A stretch of 38,171 nt of DNA from positions 1-38,171 of the forward strand of contig JAFZPV010000011.1 in NCBI GenBank assembly GCA_017552535.1. Reading direction: 5' to 3'. The notes beneath the pieces were generated by a model that had not been told where the DNA came from, did no database searches, and saw only the letters and a program-made list of their open reading frames with translations. The DNA comes from Clostridia bacterium. Lineage in GTDB: Bacteria > Bacillota > Clostridia > Christensenellales > Aristaeellaceae. The translations under genes were made by a program, and so were the position numbers. Of the stretch, positions 14,504 through 21,452 are shown one piece after another. Position 1 is the stretch's first letter, and the number at the start of each line of letters is the position of its first letter.

Positions 14504-15016
14504 TTATTCATCCATTCCGAAGGGCTGCATGTCCGCTTCAGTCTTGAGGATCCATGCAGAAGCGCCGTTCAGGCTCACCACCAGCCACTCGCCGTCATCC
14601 TTCAGGATGGGCAGGAGGGTGCCTTCTTCAAAGATCTCGAACACGGGCGCCTCGGTATCGTTCCAGGCGTACACCAGGGTCTCTTCGCCAGTGAAGTACC
14701 AGGCGTTGTCGATGAGGAGGGAATCCGCGTCCGCCCAGCCTTCAAAGGTCTCGTCCACAGAATCGGACAGCGTGAATTTCGCCCATCCGTCAGCCTGCTC
14801 CAGCACGATGACGTGCCTGCCGGTCTCCAGGGTCGTAAGGAGTTTGGAAGAAGCGTCGGGCGCTGCGTACACGGGCAGATCGTTCAGCATCACCACGGCG
14901 GAAATGCCGATCTGGCCTGCGCCCTGCGGCGGGATGACGATGGCGTTCGCAGTGCCGATGCAGCCAAGTGCCAGCACCAGTACGGTCAGGATCGCGAACC
15001 GGGAATACTTTTTCAT
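14504..15016 (-). CDS. Secreted SH3b-like domain protein
   Basis: A 170-residue exported protein with a signal peptide ending at the likely cleavage site GTANA-IVIP (about residue 25). The mature part carries one or two bacterial SH3-type beta folds: LPVYAAPDASSKLLTTLETGRHVIVLEQADGWAKF is the classic SH3b opening with its conserved GWAKV-like end, followed by a second half ending GEWLVVSLNGASAWILKTE. Such domains bind cell-wall or sugar ligands. The third in-frame ATG (15016) was chosen because AAGGAG lies 9 bases upstream of it and only 3 from the next earlier one. A TATAAT lies at 15076-15081 (minus strand) with no clear -35. The last codons share a 16-base match with repeat copy A. Confidence 0.8.
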   Translation of the reverse strand: MKKYSRFAILTVLVLALGCIGTANAIVIPPQGAGQIGISAVVMLNDLPVYAAPDASSKLLTTLETGRHVIVLEQADGWAKFTLSDSVDETFEGWADADSLLIDNAWYFTGEETLVYAWNDTEAPVFEIFEEGTLLPILKDDGEWLVVSLNGASAWILKTEADMQPFGMDE

Positions 15017-15259
15017 GTTCATTATCTCCTTCATGTGTATTTCTGTTGTGCCGCCGGTATCACAGCGGTGCGGTAATTATACAGCCGGCGCCAAAGAAAA
15101 ACCATTGACCGGGAGTAATATGCGTATGAAGAAAGCATGAAGCGCGCTCAGGGCTTGGCAAACACGTCGCAAGTATGGTAATATTATTGGCAAATTAATA
15201 GTTTGTATGCATGAAAACCGATAAACTGTTATTGACTTGAACCATGAGGAGTATAGCTT

Positions 15260-16090
15260 ATGAAAAAAGAAAACCTGTTATACTTTCACAGAGTTTTTGA
15301 TGCAGCAATGACCGGGAGCGGGTTTGTCGAACGATCTCAGGTTTTCTGGCGCATTGACTTTCAAAAATCATGGTATATCGCCCTTTGGCTTATTGATAAA
15401 GGCCAGGGACACACATTTGATGTGAATTATACTATGGGCGGATTGTGGGATCTCAGTATCAATGAGTTTAAGACAATGCTCAATTGTCAAGACTACTCCC
15501 TGTTTGGTCTTTGGAACCCAGGGGAGCACTTTCGATTGTGGCGGCAGCCAGATGATTATGAGACAGCCCTTCAGGTGTATAAAGAACAGGTTTGCTGTGA
15601 ATTTGAAAAAATCCATTCAGTTCATGACATCTATGCATTGGAAAGAAGCCTTAATAAAGACATCTTGGTTAACCTGTCGAAAGGAACGCAATGGATCGAT
15701 ATGCTTTTGTTTATGGACAGAGAGGATGAGCTTGATGAAGTTTTCTCAAAGATGCAGGAATGGATAGATTTTCTTTATAGTGACGTCCTGGACAGCGAAC
15801 AACGGATACAGGAAAAGAAAGCGCAGCTGAATGAACTGAGTCCCGTAATTCAAGAGCTGTTATCTTCGGACAAGCGACAAAGATGGTATCAGGACGAATC
15901 AGACAGAATACCGGAAAGAAAAACGCGGATAGGCGAACTTCAGGAGGAGGTTGATAATCTAAAAAAGCAAACAGCTTCACAAGATGAGCGTGATATAAGA
16001 AAAGCCCGGATCCGGGAGAAAGCAAAAAGGAATTCCGAATCTATTATGAAGCTTTTCTCAGCGGAAGAAATCATCACTATGGGACGTTAG
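15260..16090 (+). CDS. AT-rich orphan protein with C-terminal coiled coil, function unknown
   Basis: A 276-residue product I do not recognise. The first half (to about residue 110) is rich in tryptophan and aromatics (FWRIDFQKSWYIALWLID, SLFGLWNPGEHFRLWRQ) and predicts a compact alpha/beta domain. Residues 175-265 are charged and helical with heptad spacing (DSEQRIQEKKAQLNEL, RKTRIGELQEEVDNLKKQ), so a coiled coil is likely. There is no signal peptide or membrane segment. Base and codon use are clearly more AT-rich than every neighbour, pointing to acquisition by transfer. The ATG follows GAGGAG at 9 bases. A possible promoter is TTGGCA (15155-15160) with TAATAT (15179-15184). No partner gene is adjacent. 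Confidence 0.7.
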   Translation: MKKENLLYFHRVFDAAMTGSGFVERSQVFWRIDFQKSWYIALWLIDKGQGHTFDVNYTMGGLWDLSINEFKTMLNCQDYSLFGLWNPGEHFRLWRQPDDYETALQVYKEQVCCEFEKIHSVHDIYALERSLNKDILVNLSKGTQWIDMLLFMDREDELDEVFSKMQEWIDFLYSDVLDSEQRIQEKKAQLNELSPVIQELLSSDKRQRWYQDESDRIPERKTRIGELQEEVDNLKKQTASQDERDIRKARIREKAKRNSESIMKLFSAEEIITMGR

Positions 16091-16141
16091 GCTGCGTATT
16101 TAAGTATATGGGATACGACTATGAACCTGCGGAAAAGCCTC

Positions 16142-16275
16142 ATAAGCCTACGGGAAAGCAGCTTCCCGCAGGCTTATAGCAGGCAAAACGGGCAAAAATG
16201 CAGCTGCCAAGGATGAAATCCAGCGCTATGGGACTACGGGAAGAGCACCGGAAGCCCCGGAAATGGGGGCTTTCC
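16142..16275. repeat. Two intergenic hairpins after the AT-rich gene
   Basis: The 190 bases after the orphan gene contain no gene. A long hairpin at 16142-16177 pairs ATAAGCCT with AGGCTTAT and, inside, GGGAA with TTCCC. A second at 16251-16275 pairs GGAAGCCCC with GGGGCTTTCC (one bulge). Neither has a clear T tract, so they look like repeat modules rather than terminators. Confidence 0.55.
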
Positions 16276-16280
16276 AAGCG

Positions 16281-16320
16281 AAAAGTAACAACCCCAATCT
16301 CGTATCAAGATCAGGGTTGT
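16281..16320 (-). terminator. Terminator of the tRNA operon
   Basis: On the minus strand ACAACCC (16314-16320) pairs with GGGTTGT (16288-16294), with an inner ATCT/AGAT stem, followed by a short T-rich stretch (ACTTTT). It begins 4 bases after the tRNA-Met 3' end. Confidence 0.65.
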
Positions 16321-16324
16321 GATG

Positions 16325-16401
16325 TGGTACCGGCGATCGGATTCGAACCAATGACACTCCGGGTATGAACCGGATTCTCTAGCCAACTGAGATACGCCGG
16401 C
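16325..16401 (-). tRNA. tRNA-Met (CAT), elongator
   Basis: 77 bases including an encoded CCA. The cloverleaf folds: acceptor GCCGGCG / CGCCGGT (with a G1-T72 pair, as in the Bacillus elongator tRNA-Met), D stem TCTC/GAGA, anticodon stem TCCGG / CCGGA with loop TTCATAC (anticodon CAT), and T arm ATTGG-TTCGAAT-CCGAT. A CAT anticodon could also mark a lysidine-modified tRNA-Ile, but the CCGGTTCATACCCGG arm and G1-T72 pair favour elongator methionine. Confidence 0.9.
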
Positions 16402-16406
16402 ATGCG

Positions 16407-16480
<74 letters not shown>

Positions 16481-16508
16481 ACAAAGCGCTTTTCAAGCGA
16501 CGAATGGT

Positions 16509-16537
16509 ATTATATAACCCACAGCGGGCTTTGTCAA
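16509..16537 (-). promoter_or_regulatory. Fully consensus sigma-A promoter of the tRNA operon
   Basis: On the minus strand TTGACA (16532-16537) and TATAAT (16509-16514) at a 17-base spacing: both hexamers are perfect, as expected for a stable-RNA promoter. Transcription would start about 22-24 bases before tRNA-fMet. Confidence 0.93.
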
Positions 16538-16671
16538 GCTTTTTTTGAGGTCAAATCCGATTCTTAACAACAAGGCCGCTGTGCGGCTCCTCGCTTAAAT
16601 GTAATAGATTTCATTTCTTGCCAAGGCAAGTTTCCCTCACGCTGCAATGGAACGATTTGGGGCCTGCGTTT

Positions 16672-16774
16672 CCACCTCATCCGGCCTCGCTCCGCTCACC
16701 CACCTTCCCCTCCAGGGGAAGGCGTTTTCAAGCAGCAAAGCTGCCTTCCAATCCACCTGGCGGATTCTTCCGCC
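16672..16774. repeat. Compound palindromic repeat after rsmI
   Basis: The 300-base gap between the tRNA promoter region and rsmI has no gene. It holds a GC-rich module (16672-16724) ending in the hairpin CCTTCCCCT-CC-AGGGGAAGG (16703-16722), then GCAGC-AAA-GCTGC near 16731-16743, and GGCGGA-TTCT-TCCGCC (16759-16774) placed 3 bases after the rsmI stop. The first part resembles dispersed intergenic repeats I recall from gut Clostridia; that is recollection, not a search result. The last hairpin could help end the rsmI transcript although it lacks a T tract. Confidence 0.6.
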
Positions 16775-16777
16775 CTG

Positions 16778-17659
16778 TCAGGCGCCTGCCTCCGGCGGCG
16801 ATTCCAGAAACTGCGATACCTTCAGCCGCGCGCGGTACAGTTCGTTGCGCTTGATGCCCTGGTCTCTGAGGCCGTAAGCCGCCTCGTCGAGCGTCGAGCC
16901 CTCCAGCATCCTTTGGAGAAGCTTCATTTCGGTGCTGATGCCGTCCGCTTCCGGCGCGGGCTTTTCGTCGGTCTCAACCAGAGACGTGTCCAGCACCACG
17001 CAGTATTCTCCCTTTTCGGCGTTTGGCATATCCTGAAGGCGCCGCGCGATCTCATCCGCGTTCCCCCGGTCGATGCGCTCGAACTTTTTGGTGAGGTCGC
17101 AGCACACGCACACCCTCGCGCCGGGCAGCTGTTTTGCGATGGTCAAAAGCAGCTCCGTCACGCGGTGCGGGGATTCGTACAGTACCGACACCGGTATGCC
17201 GCTTTGGGCGATGGAGGACAGTTTTTCCCTGAGCGCCTTGCCCTCCCGGGGCAGAAAGCCGTAAAACGCGAATTCCCGCGTATTAAATCCGCTCACGGAC
17301 AGGGCGGTAGCCGCGGCGCTGGGGCCACTGACGGGCGTAACGGGTATGCCCGCCTCCCAGCACTCGCTTACCAGCGCTTCGCCGGGGTCAGAGATGCCGG
17401 GGGTGCCCGCGTCGCAGGTGAGGGCCACGGTGAGGTCCTCCTCCAGCATGCGCTCCACGATGCCGCTCTTCCGCTCGTCCTCGTTGTGGCGGTGGCAGGA
17501 GATCATGGGCTTGTGGATGGAAAGCACCTGCAGAAGCTTCATGGTGACGCGCGTATCTTCCGCGGCGATCAGGTCGCAGGTCTCCAAAGCCTCGCGCATG
17601 CGCGGGGACATATCGCCCAGGTTTCCGATGGGCGTGGCCACCACGTAGAGTCTCGCCAT
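16778..17659 (-). CDS. rsmI: RsmI, 16S rRNA C1402 2'-O-methyltransferase
   Basis: RsmI adds the 2'-O-methyl to C1402 in helix 44 of 16S rRNA, using S-adenosylmethionine, and works with RsmH to make m4Cm. The 293-residue protein carries all family motifs: PIGNLGD (10-16), AEDTR (33-37), DAGTPGISDPG (83-93) and VSGPSA (110-115), then the C-terminal lysine/arginine-rich helix region typical of RsmI. Its ATG lies 2 bases after the stop of the G1405-type methyltransferase gene, so the two are translated from one message. It is the last gene of the dat-rsmH operon. Confidence 0.97.
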   Translation of the reverse strand: MARLYVVATPIGNLGDMSPRMREALETCDLIAAEDTRVTMKLLQVLSIHKPMISCHRHNEDERKSGIVERMLEEDLTVALTCDAGTPGISDPGEALVSECWEAGIPVTPVSGPSAAATALSVSGFNTREFAFYGFLPREGKALREKLSSIAQSGIPVSVLYESPHRVTELLLTIAKQLPGARVCVCCDLTKKFERIDRGNADEIARRLQDMPNAEKGEYCVVLDTSLVETDEKPAPEADGISTEMKLLQRMLEGSTLDEAAYGLRDQGIKRNELYRARLKVSQFLESPPEAGA

Positions 17660-17661
17660 CC

Positions 17662-18435
17662 TCAGGCCTCCTTCAATATGTAGCAGAGCTCGCTGCCCGC
17701 CGTAAAGACTTCCGCGATCTCAAAATGACCCGCGATCTCCGAAGCAAACCAGTCGGAATACGTCCGCTCCATGCCCACGTTCCGCCCGCCCAGCGTGCGG
17801 GTGGGAAAGGTGACCAGGATAAAGCGCGCCTTCAGGCTTTTGAGAAACGTAAGCGCCGAACCTTTGCATCCGGTCTCCAGCACCGGCAAAAGTTTCATGG
17901 CCAGTGCCAGGCCGAAGGTTTCATCCGGGGCGGAAAGGATCACGTCCCGGCACTCGGCCCTCACGTCCCAGCCGCAGGCCCTGGCCCAGTCGTTGATCAG
18001 TTTCACCGCGCCGCCGTGGATGTCCCAACCCAGAACGCCCTTCAGCCCCAGATGTCCCAGGTACAGGGGGTTGAGGCCGCAGGCCGCGTCGAACACCCGG
18101 GACGGCCCGCCCGTAAACGAGAGCACGCGGCTGAAAAGAGCGTCCATCCACTCCAGGCGTTCCCGGGTGGAGGCGTGCAGGCGCAGCGCGCGCGTGAGGG
18201 CGCTTTCGTCCCCCGACAGGTATTCGTCAAGGCAGGCTCCGACGGCCCTGGCCTCTCCCGGCGTCATGAACGCGCCGGTCACGGCGTGCAGCCTTTCCCT
18301 GGCGGCTTTCTCCGCGGCGGAAGGGTCGCCGCGGCGGGCCAGCTGGATCTCGAATTCCTTTTTCACGGTATCGGGGCAGATGTCCCGAAAGTTTTTGGCG
18401 GCCAGAAGGCGGTCAAGCGCCTGTTCTTTATTCAC
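17662..18435 (-). CDS. 16S rRNA G1405 N7-methyltransferase homologue (ArmA/RmtB/FmrO family)
   Basis: A 257-residue protein that aligns from end to end with RmtB-type enzymes, which methylate N7 of G1405 in the aminoglycoside site of helix 44. Shared signatures are CPDTVKK (20-26), RLHAVTGAFMTP (49-59), LHASTRERL (86-94), the SAM motif FDAACGLNPL (115-124), GWDIHGG (136-142), MKLLPVLE (180-187), and FPTRTLGGRNVGME (210-223). The start is GTG at 18435, overlapping the tgt stop as GTGA; homology of the first residues supports it. Known producers and resistant pathogens use this enzyme against 4,6-linked deoxystreptamine drugs. Here it sits inside a housekeeping operon with rsmH and rsmI, with no mobile element nearby and normal base composition, so it looks resident. 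Activity and target base are inferred. Confidence 0.88.
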   Translation of the reverse strand: MNKEQALDRLLAAKNFRDICPDTVKKEFEIQLARRGDPSAAEKAARERLHAVTGAFMTPGEARAVGACLDEYLSGDESALTRALRLHASTRERLEWMDALFSRVLSFTGGPSRVFDAACGLNPLYLGHLGLKGVLGWDIHGGAVKLINDWARACGWDVRAECRDVILSAPDETFGLALAMKLLPVLETGCKGSALTFLKSLKARFILVTFPTRTLGGRNVGMERTYSDWFASEIAGHFEIAEVFTAGSELCYILKEA

Positions 18436-19517
18436 AGCGCTTCTCCGATCAGTTCCATCAGTCGCCCATAAAAGCGCAGGTTGTGGGCAGTGGCCAGGCG
18501 CTGCGCCGCGGGGTCCCCCACCTTGAACAGGTGCTGAATGTACGCCCGCGAGTATCTGCGGCAGGCGGCGCAGGTGCAGTTTTCGTCTATGGGGCGACCG
18601 TCCCGGGTGTATTCCTCGTCCATGATGTACATGAAGCGGTAGAACTTTCCGTCCTCGCGCATCACGCCCTGGGGCGTCTCATCCTCGAACACGTACAGGC
18701 GCTGGTGCCTGGCCTCCCGCGTGGGGATCACGCAGTCGAACAGGCTGTAGCCCATCTTCACCAGCAGGCTGATCTCCTCGGGACGACCCACGCCCATGGC
18801 GTATTTCACTTTATCGTCCGGCATGGCGTCCGCCGCCATCCGGAGCACGTCCGTGAGCATTTTTCCGTTTTCGTCCGTAGGCCAGCCGCCAAAGCCGTAT
18901 CCGTCAAAGCCGATCTCCTCCAGGCGCCGGCCGCACTCCATGCGCAGCTCCCGGTCCTGCCCGCCCTGCACGATGCCGAACAGGAGCGGTCTTGGACCTT
19001 TGAGGTTCTTTACCAGCCGGTCGTATTCCTCCCGGCACCTTTTGCCCCACTTGACCGTAAGCTCCACGCTCCTTTTCTGCTCCTCGTACGAGTCAAAGGG
19101 ATGCGTGCACAGGTCAAGCGCCATCATGATGTCGCTTTGGTACATGAACTGGGCCTGGATGCACTTTTCGGGCGTATAGTGCAGCTTCTCCGCGCCGCGG
19201 TCGGGGCGGAAGAGGATCTCCTTTTCGCGGATCTCGCCGTAATCGGCGTTTTCGCGTATCATGGAATACAGCTGGAAGCCGCCCGAATCCGTGAGTACCG
19301 CGCCGCTCCAGCCGGAAAAACGCTTGAGCCCGCCCAGGCTTTTGATGAGTTTCGCGCCCGGCTTGTTGTACAGATGCCAGGTGTTCATCTCCAGGCCCTT
19401 CAGGCCGGCGTCCTTTACGTCGTCCACGTCCGCGGCGCGCACGGCGGCATAGGTGGCGTCCGGGAAAAAGGCGGGCAGGGTGAGCTCGCCTGAGGGCAGT
19501 GAAAGCGATCTTACCAT
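18432..19517 (-). CDS. tgt: tRNA-guanine transglycosylase family protein with altered substrate loop
   Basis: Tgt exchanges the wobble guanine of GUN tRNAs for a 7-deazaguanine. This 361-residue protein keeps the general acid-base TDSGGFQ (D77), the nucleophile FDCVIPTR (D261), FGIVQGG (180-186), MGVGRPEEI (241-249) and the zinc site (C314, C316, C319 and H345). The base-specificity loop, normally GGLAVGE, reads GGWPTDE (210-216): the glutamate is kept but four residues change, and the N-terminal segment normally containing GT-GTVK is FPDATYAAVRAAD. Substrate preference may therefore differ (preQ1, queuine or another base). The ATG at 19517 follows GGAGGGG and overlaps the rsmH stop by 7 bases; the 3' end overlaps the methyltransferase gene. 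Confidence 0.87.
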   Translation of the reverse strand: MVRSLSLPSGELTLPAFFPDATYAAVRAADVDDVKDAGLKGLEMNTWHLYNKPGAKLIKSLGGLKRFSGWSGAVLTDSGGFQLYSMIRENADYGEIREKEILFRPDRGAEKLHYTPEKCIQAQFMYQSDIMMALDLCTHPFDSYEEQKRSVELTVKWGKRCREEYDRLVKNLKGPRPLLFGIVQGGQDRELRMECGRRLEEIGFDGYGFGGWPTDENGKMLTDVLRMAADAMPDDKVKYAMGVGRPEEISLLVKMGYSLFDCVIPTREARHQRLYVFEDETPQGVMREDGKFYRFMYIMDEEYTRDGRPIDENCTCAACRRYSRAYIQHLFKVGDPAAQRLATAHNLRFYGRLMELIGEAL

Positions 19518-20458
19518 TGTATCCCCTCCGCCACGCGCAAAACCGCGCTCCGGGCGCGCGGGTTCGATTCCAGTTCTTCTTCCGAAGCCGTCACGGGCTT
19601 GCCCACCAGTTTGACCTTTGGGTGCTTTCCGCACACGCATACCGGAAAATCCTTAGGGCAGGTGCAGGGATCGGCCAGGCTTTTGAAGGTGTTCTTCACG
19701 ATCCTGTCTTCCAGAGAGTGGAAAGCGATCACGCACAGCCGCCCGCCAGGAACAAGCATGTCCGCCAGGTCCCTCAGGGCCCTTTCCAGCGGCTCCAGTT
19801 CGTCGTTCACCGCGATGCGCAGGGCCTGGAACGTGCGCCGGGCGGGGTGGGAGCCGTCGCGGGCGCGCACCCGTTTGGGAATGGCCGCGTCGATGATGTC
19901 CACCAGCTGCGCGGTGGTCTCCACGGGCATGAGCTTCCGGCGGTCGCAGATCACCCGCGCGATCTGCATGGCCCACTTCTCCTCCCCGTACAGGGTGAGG
20001 ATGCGGCACAGCTCGTTTTGGGAATAGCTGTTCACGATGTCCCGGGCGGTGAGCGCCTGGCTTTTGTCCATGCGCATATCCAGCGGGAAATCCCCCTGGT
20101 AGGAAAATCCCCTCTCCCCTTCGTCCAGCTGGTGGGAGCTCACGCCCAGGTCCAGCAGCGCGCCGTTCAGGCGCGTGACCCCAAGATCCGCCAAAAGCGC
20201 TCTCGCGTCGTGAAAGTTGCCCCGGACGGCGGTAAAGCGGTCCGAAAGCCCCAGGCCGCGGATGCGCTCCGAGGCGGCCTCAATGGCCTCCCGGTCCCGG
20301 TCGATGCCGTACAGATGGCCGGTGGTGAGCCTTTCCAGGATGCGGGCGCTGTGTCCCCCGCCGCCCAGCGTGCCGTCGAGATACACGCCGTCCGGACGGA
20401 TGTTCAGGCCGTCCAGGCACTCGTTAAGCAATACCGGGATATGATGGAACTGGGTCAT
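19511..20458 (-). CDS. rsmH: RsmH, 16S rRNA C1402 N4-methyltransferase
   Basis: RsmH (MraW) adds the N4-methyl to C1402 of 16S rRNA. The 315-residue protein starts HHIPVLLNECLDGL, has the SAM motif YLDGTLGGGGHS (26-37), LDLGVSSHQLDEGERGFSY, HPARRTFQALRIAVNDEL and the C-terminal NPRARSAVLRVAE. The ATG at 20458 overlaps the dat stop as ATGA. In most bacteria rsmH is the second gene of the division and cell wall cluster, after mraZ and before ftsL; here it is coupled to dat and to other decoding-centre enzymes instead. Confidence 0.97.
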   Translation of the reverse strand: MTQFHHIPVLLNECLDGLNIRPDGVYLDGTLGGGGHSARILERLTTGHLYGIDRDREAIEAASERIRGLGLSDRFTAVRGNFHDARALLADLGVTRLNGALLDLGVSSHQLDEGERGFSYQGDFPLDMRMDKSQALTARDIVNSYSQNELCRILTLYGEEKWAMQIARVICDRRKLMPVETTAQLVDIIDAAIPKRVRARDGSHPARRTFQALRIAVNDELEPLERALRDLADMLVPGGRLCVIAFHSLEDRIVKNTFKSLADPCTCPKDFPVCVCGKHPKVKLVGKPVTASEEELESNPRARSAVLRVAEGIQW

Positions 20459-21297
20459 ACGCTGGTCTCGCGCAAAAAGCGCGTCCACACATAGCTCTTG
20501 AGGGCCTCGAAGTTTTCGGGGTCCTTCGCGCCTGCGTCCTGTCCGTCCACACTGACGGCCCGGCGCAGGAAGGAGGTGGAGGAGGTGATCAGGATCTCGT
20601 CCGCCCGCATCAGTTCCTTCACGGTGTAGGGACGCTCCTCCGCGGGGATGCCCAGCGCCGCGCAGGCCTCCAGCAGATGGGCCCTGGCGATGCCGGACAG
20701 GATCAGGTTATCCGCCGGCGCGGTGATCAGGCGACCGTCCTTCAGGATATGCACGTTGCTCTTGGAGCACTCGGTCACGCGTCCGCCCCGGTGCAGGATG
20801 GCTTCGTAGCAGCCCTGCTCCTTGGCGGTCTGCATGGCCATGATGGAGGGAATCAGGTTAAGGGTCTTGATGTTGCAGTGCAGAAAGCGCGTGTCTTCCA
20901 GCGTGATGCACTTTACATACTGCGTAAGGTCCGGAAAACGGTAGGGCGTGATCATCATCATGAGATTCGCCTTCGTTCCCTCCGGGAAGGGATGCGCCCG
21001 CCTGGCCGTTCCCCTGGAAAGCTGCCAGTACAGTACATTGTCGCCGCCGTCCACGAGGGCCACCATGCGTTTGAGCTCGGCCTTGAGCGCCTCCGTGTCC
21101 ATGGGCATATCGATGCGCAGAAGCGACGCGCTCCTGAGCATGCGGTTCACGTGCGCGTCCAGCGCGTAGATCACCTTATTGCGCGTGGGCGTGGCTTCGT
21201 ACACCCCGTCTCCGTAATAAACCGCCCTGTCCGTCATGGGCACCGTCATTTCGTCCAGCGGACCGTATGCGCCGTTATAGTATCCCAGTGCTTCCAT
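20455..21297 (-). CDS. dat: D-alanine aminotransferase
   Basis: A 280-residue fold-type IV PLP enzyme that interconverts D-alanine and D-glutamate, supplying peptidoglycan precursors. The PLP lysine is K144 in CNIKTLNL and the co-factor glutamate is E176 in RVTECSKSNV, nearly the same numbers as in the Bacillus enzyme (K145, E177). The D-side carboxylate trap SRGTARRAHPFP (94-105) supports Dat rather than branched-chain aminotransferase. The ATG at 21297 has GGGAGG 10 bases upstream; longer in-frame extensions lack support. It is the first gene of the operon dat-rsmH-tgt-rmt-rsmI. A perfect TATAAT lies at 21331-21336 on the minus strand. Confidence 0.93.
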   Translation of the reverse strand: MEALGYYNGAYGPLDEMTVPMTDRAVYYGDGVYEATPTRNKVIYALDAHVNRMLRSASLLRIDMPMDTEALKAELKRMVALVDGGDNVLYWQLSRGTARRAHPFPEGTKANLMMMITPYRFPDLTQYVKCITLEDTRFLHCNIKTLNLIPSIMAMQTAKEQGCYEAILHRGGRVTECSKSNVHILKDGRLITAPADNLILSGIARAHLLEACAALGIPAEERPYTVKELMRADEILITSSTSFLRRAVSVDGQDAGAKDPENFEALKSYVWTRFLRETSV

Positions 21298-21330
21298 ACA
21301 GCAATCGCCTCCCGTAAGTGCGCTGAAGCG

Positions 21331-21336
21331 ATTATA
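21331..21336 (-). promoter_or_regulatory. -10 element of the dat operon
   Basis: TATAAT on the minus strand, 34 bases upstream of the dat ATG. No good -35 hexamer is visible at 16-18 bases (the best is TTTATT), so the promoter may be weak or need an activator. Confidence 0.6.
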
Positions 21337-21388
21337 CCCCACGCGCGCCCGGAAATAAAGTCTTTTCCGGATAAACTTTTCCGGGCGA

Positions 21389-21417
21389 TTGAAAAAAACG
21401 CCGTCCCGTGGTAAGAT
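21389..21417 (+). promoter_or_regulatory. Sigma-A promoter of the UroD-like gene
   Basis: TTGAAA (21389-21394) and TAAGAT (21412-21417) are 17 bases apart, leaving a leader of about 28 bases before the ATG at 21453. Confidence 0.75.
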
Positions 21418-21452
21418 GGATAAAGCAAACCGCGAACCGAGGAGACCTGACC

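Noticed and set aside
15100-16400. Integrated element using tRNA-Met as attachment site
   Set aside because: The AT-rich gene is downstream of the tRNA 3' end, but no integrase and no repeat of the tRNA 3' sequence was found near 15.1-15.3 kb.
17662-18435. Recently acquired aminoglycoside-resistance cassette
   Set aside because: Native base composition, start overlapping tgt, no transposase, inverted repeats or integron site.
21298-21452. preQ1 riboswitch upstream of the operon that contains tgt
   Set aside because: The leader between TATAAT (21331) and the dat start is too short and has no recognisable pseudoknot.
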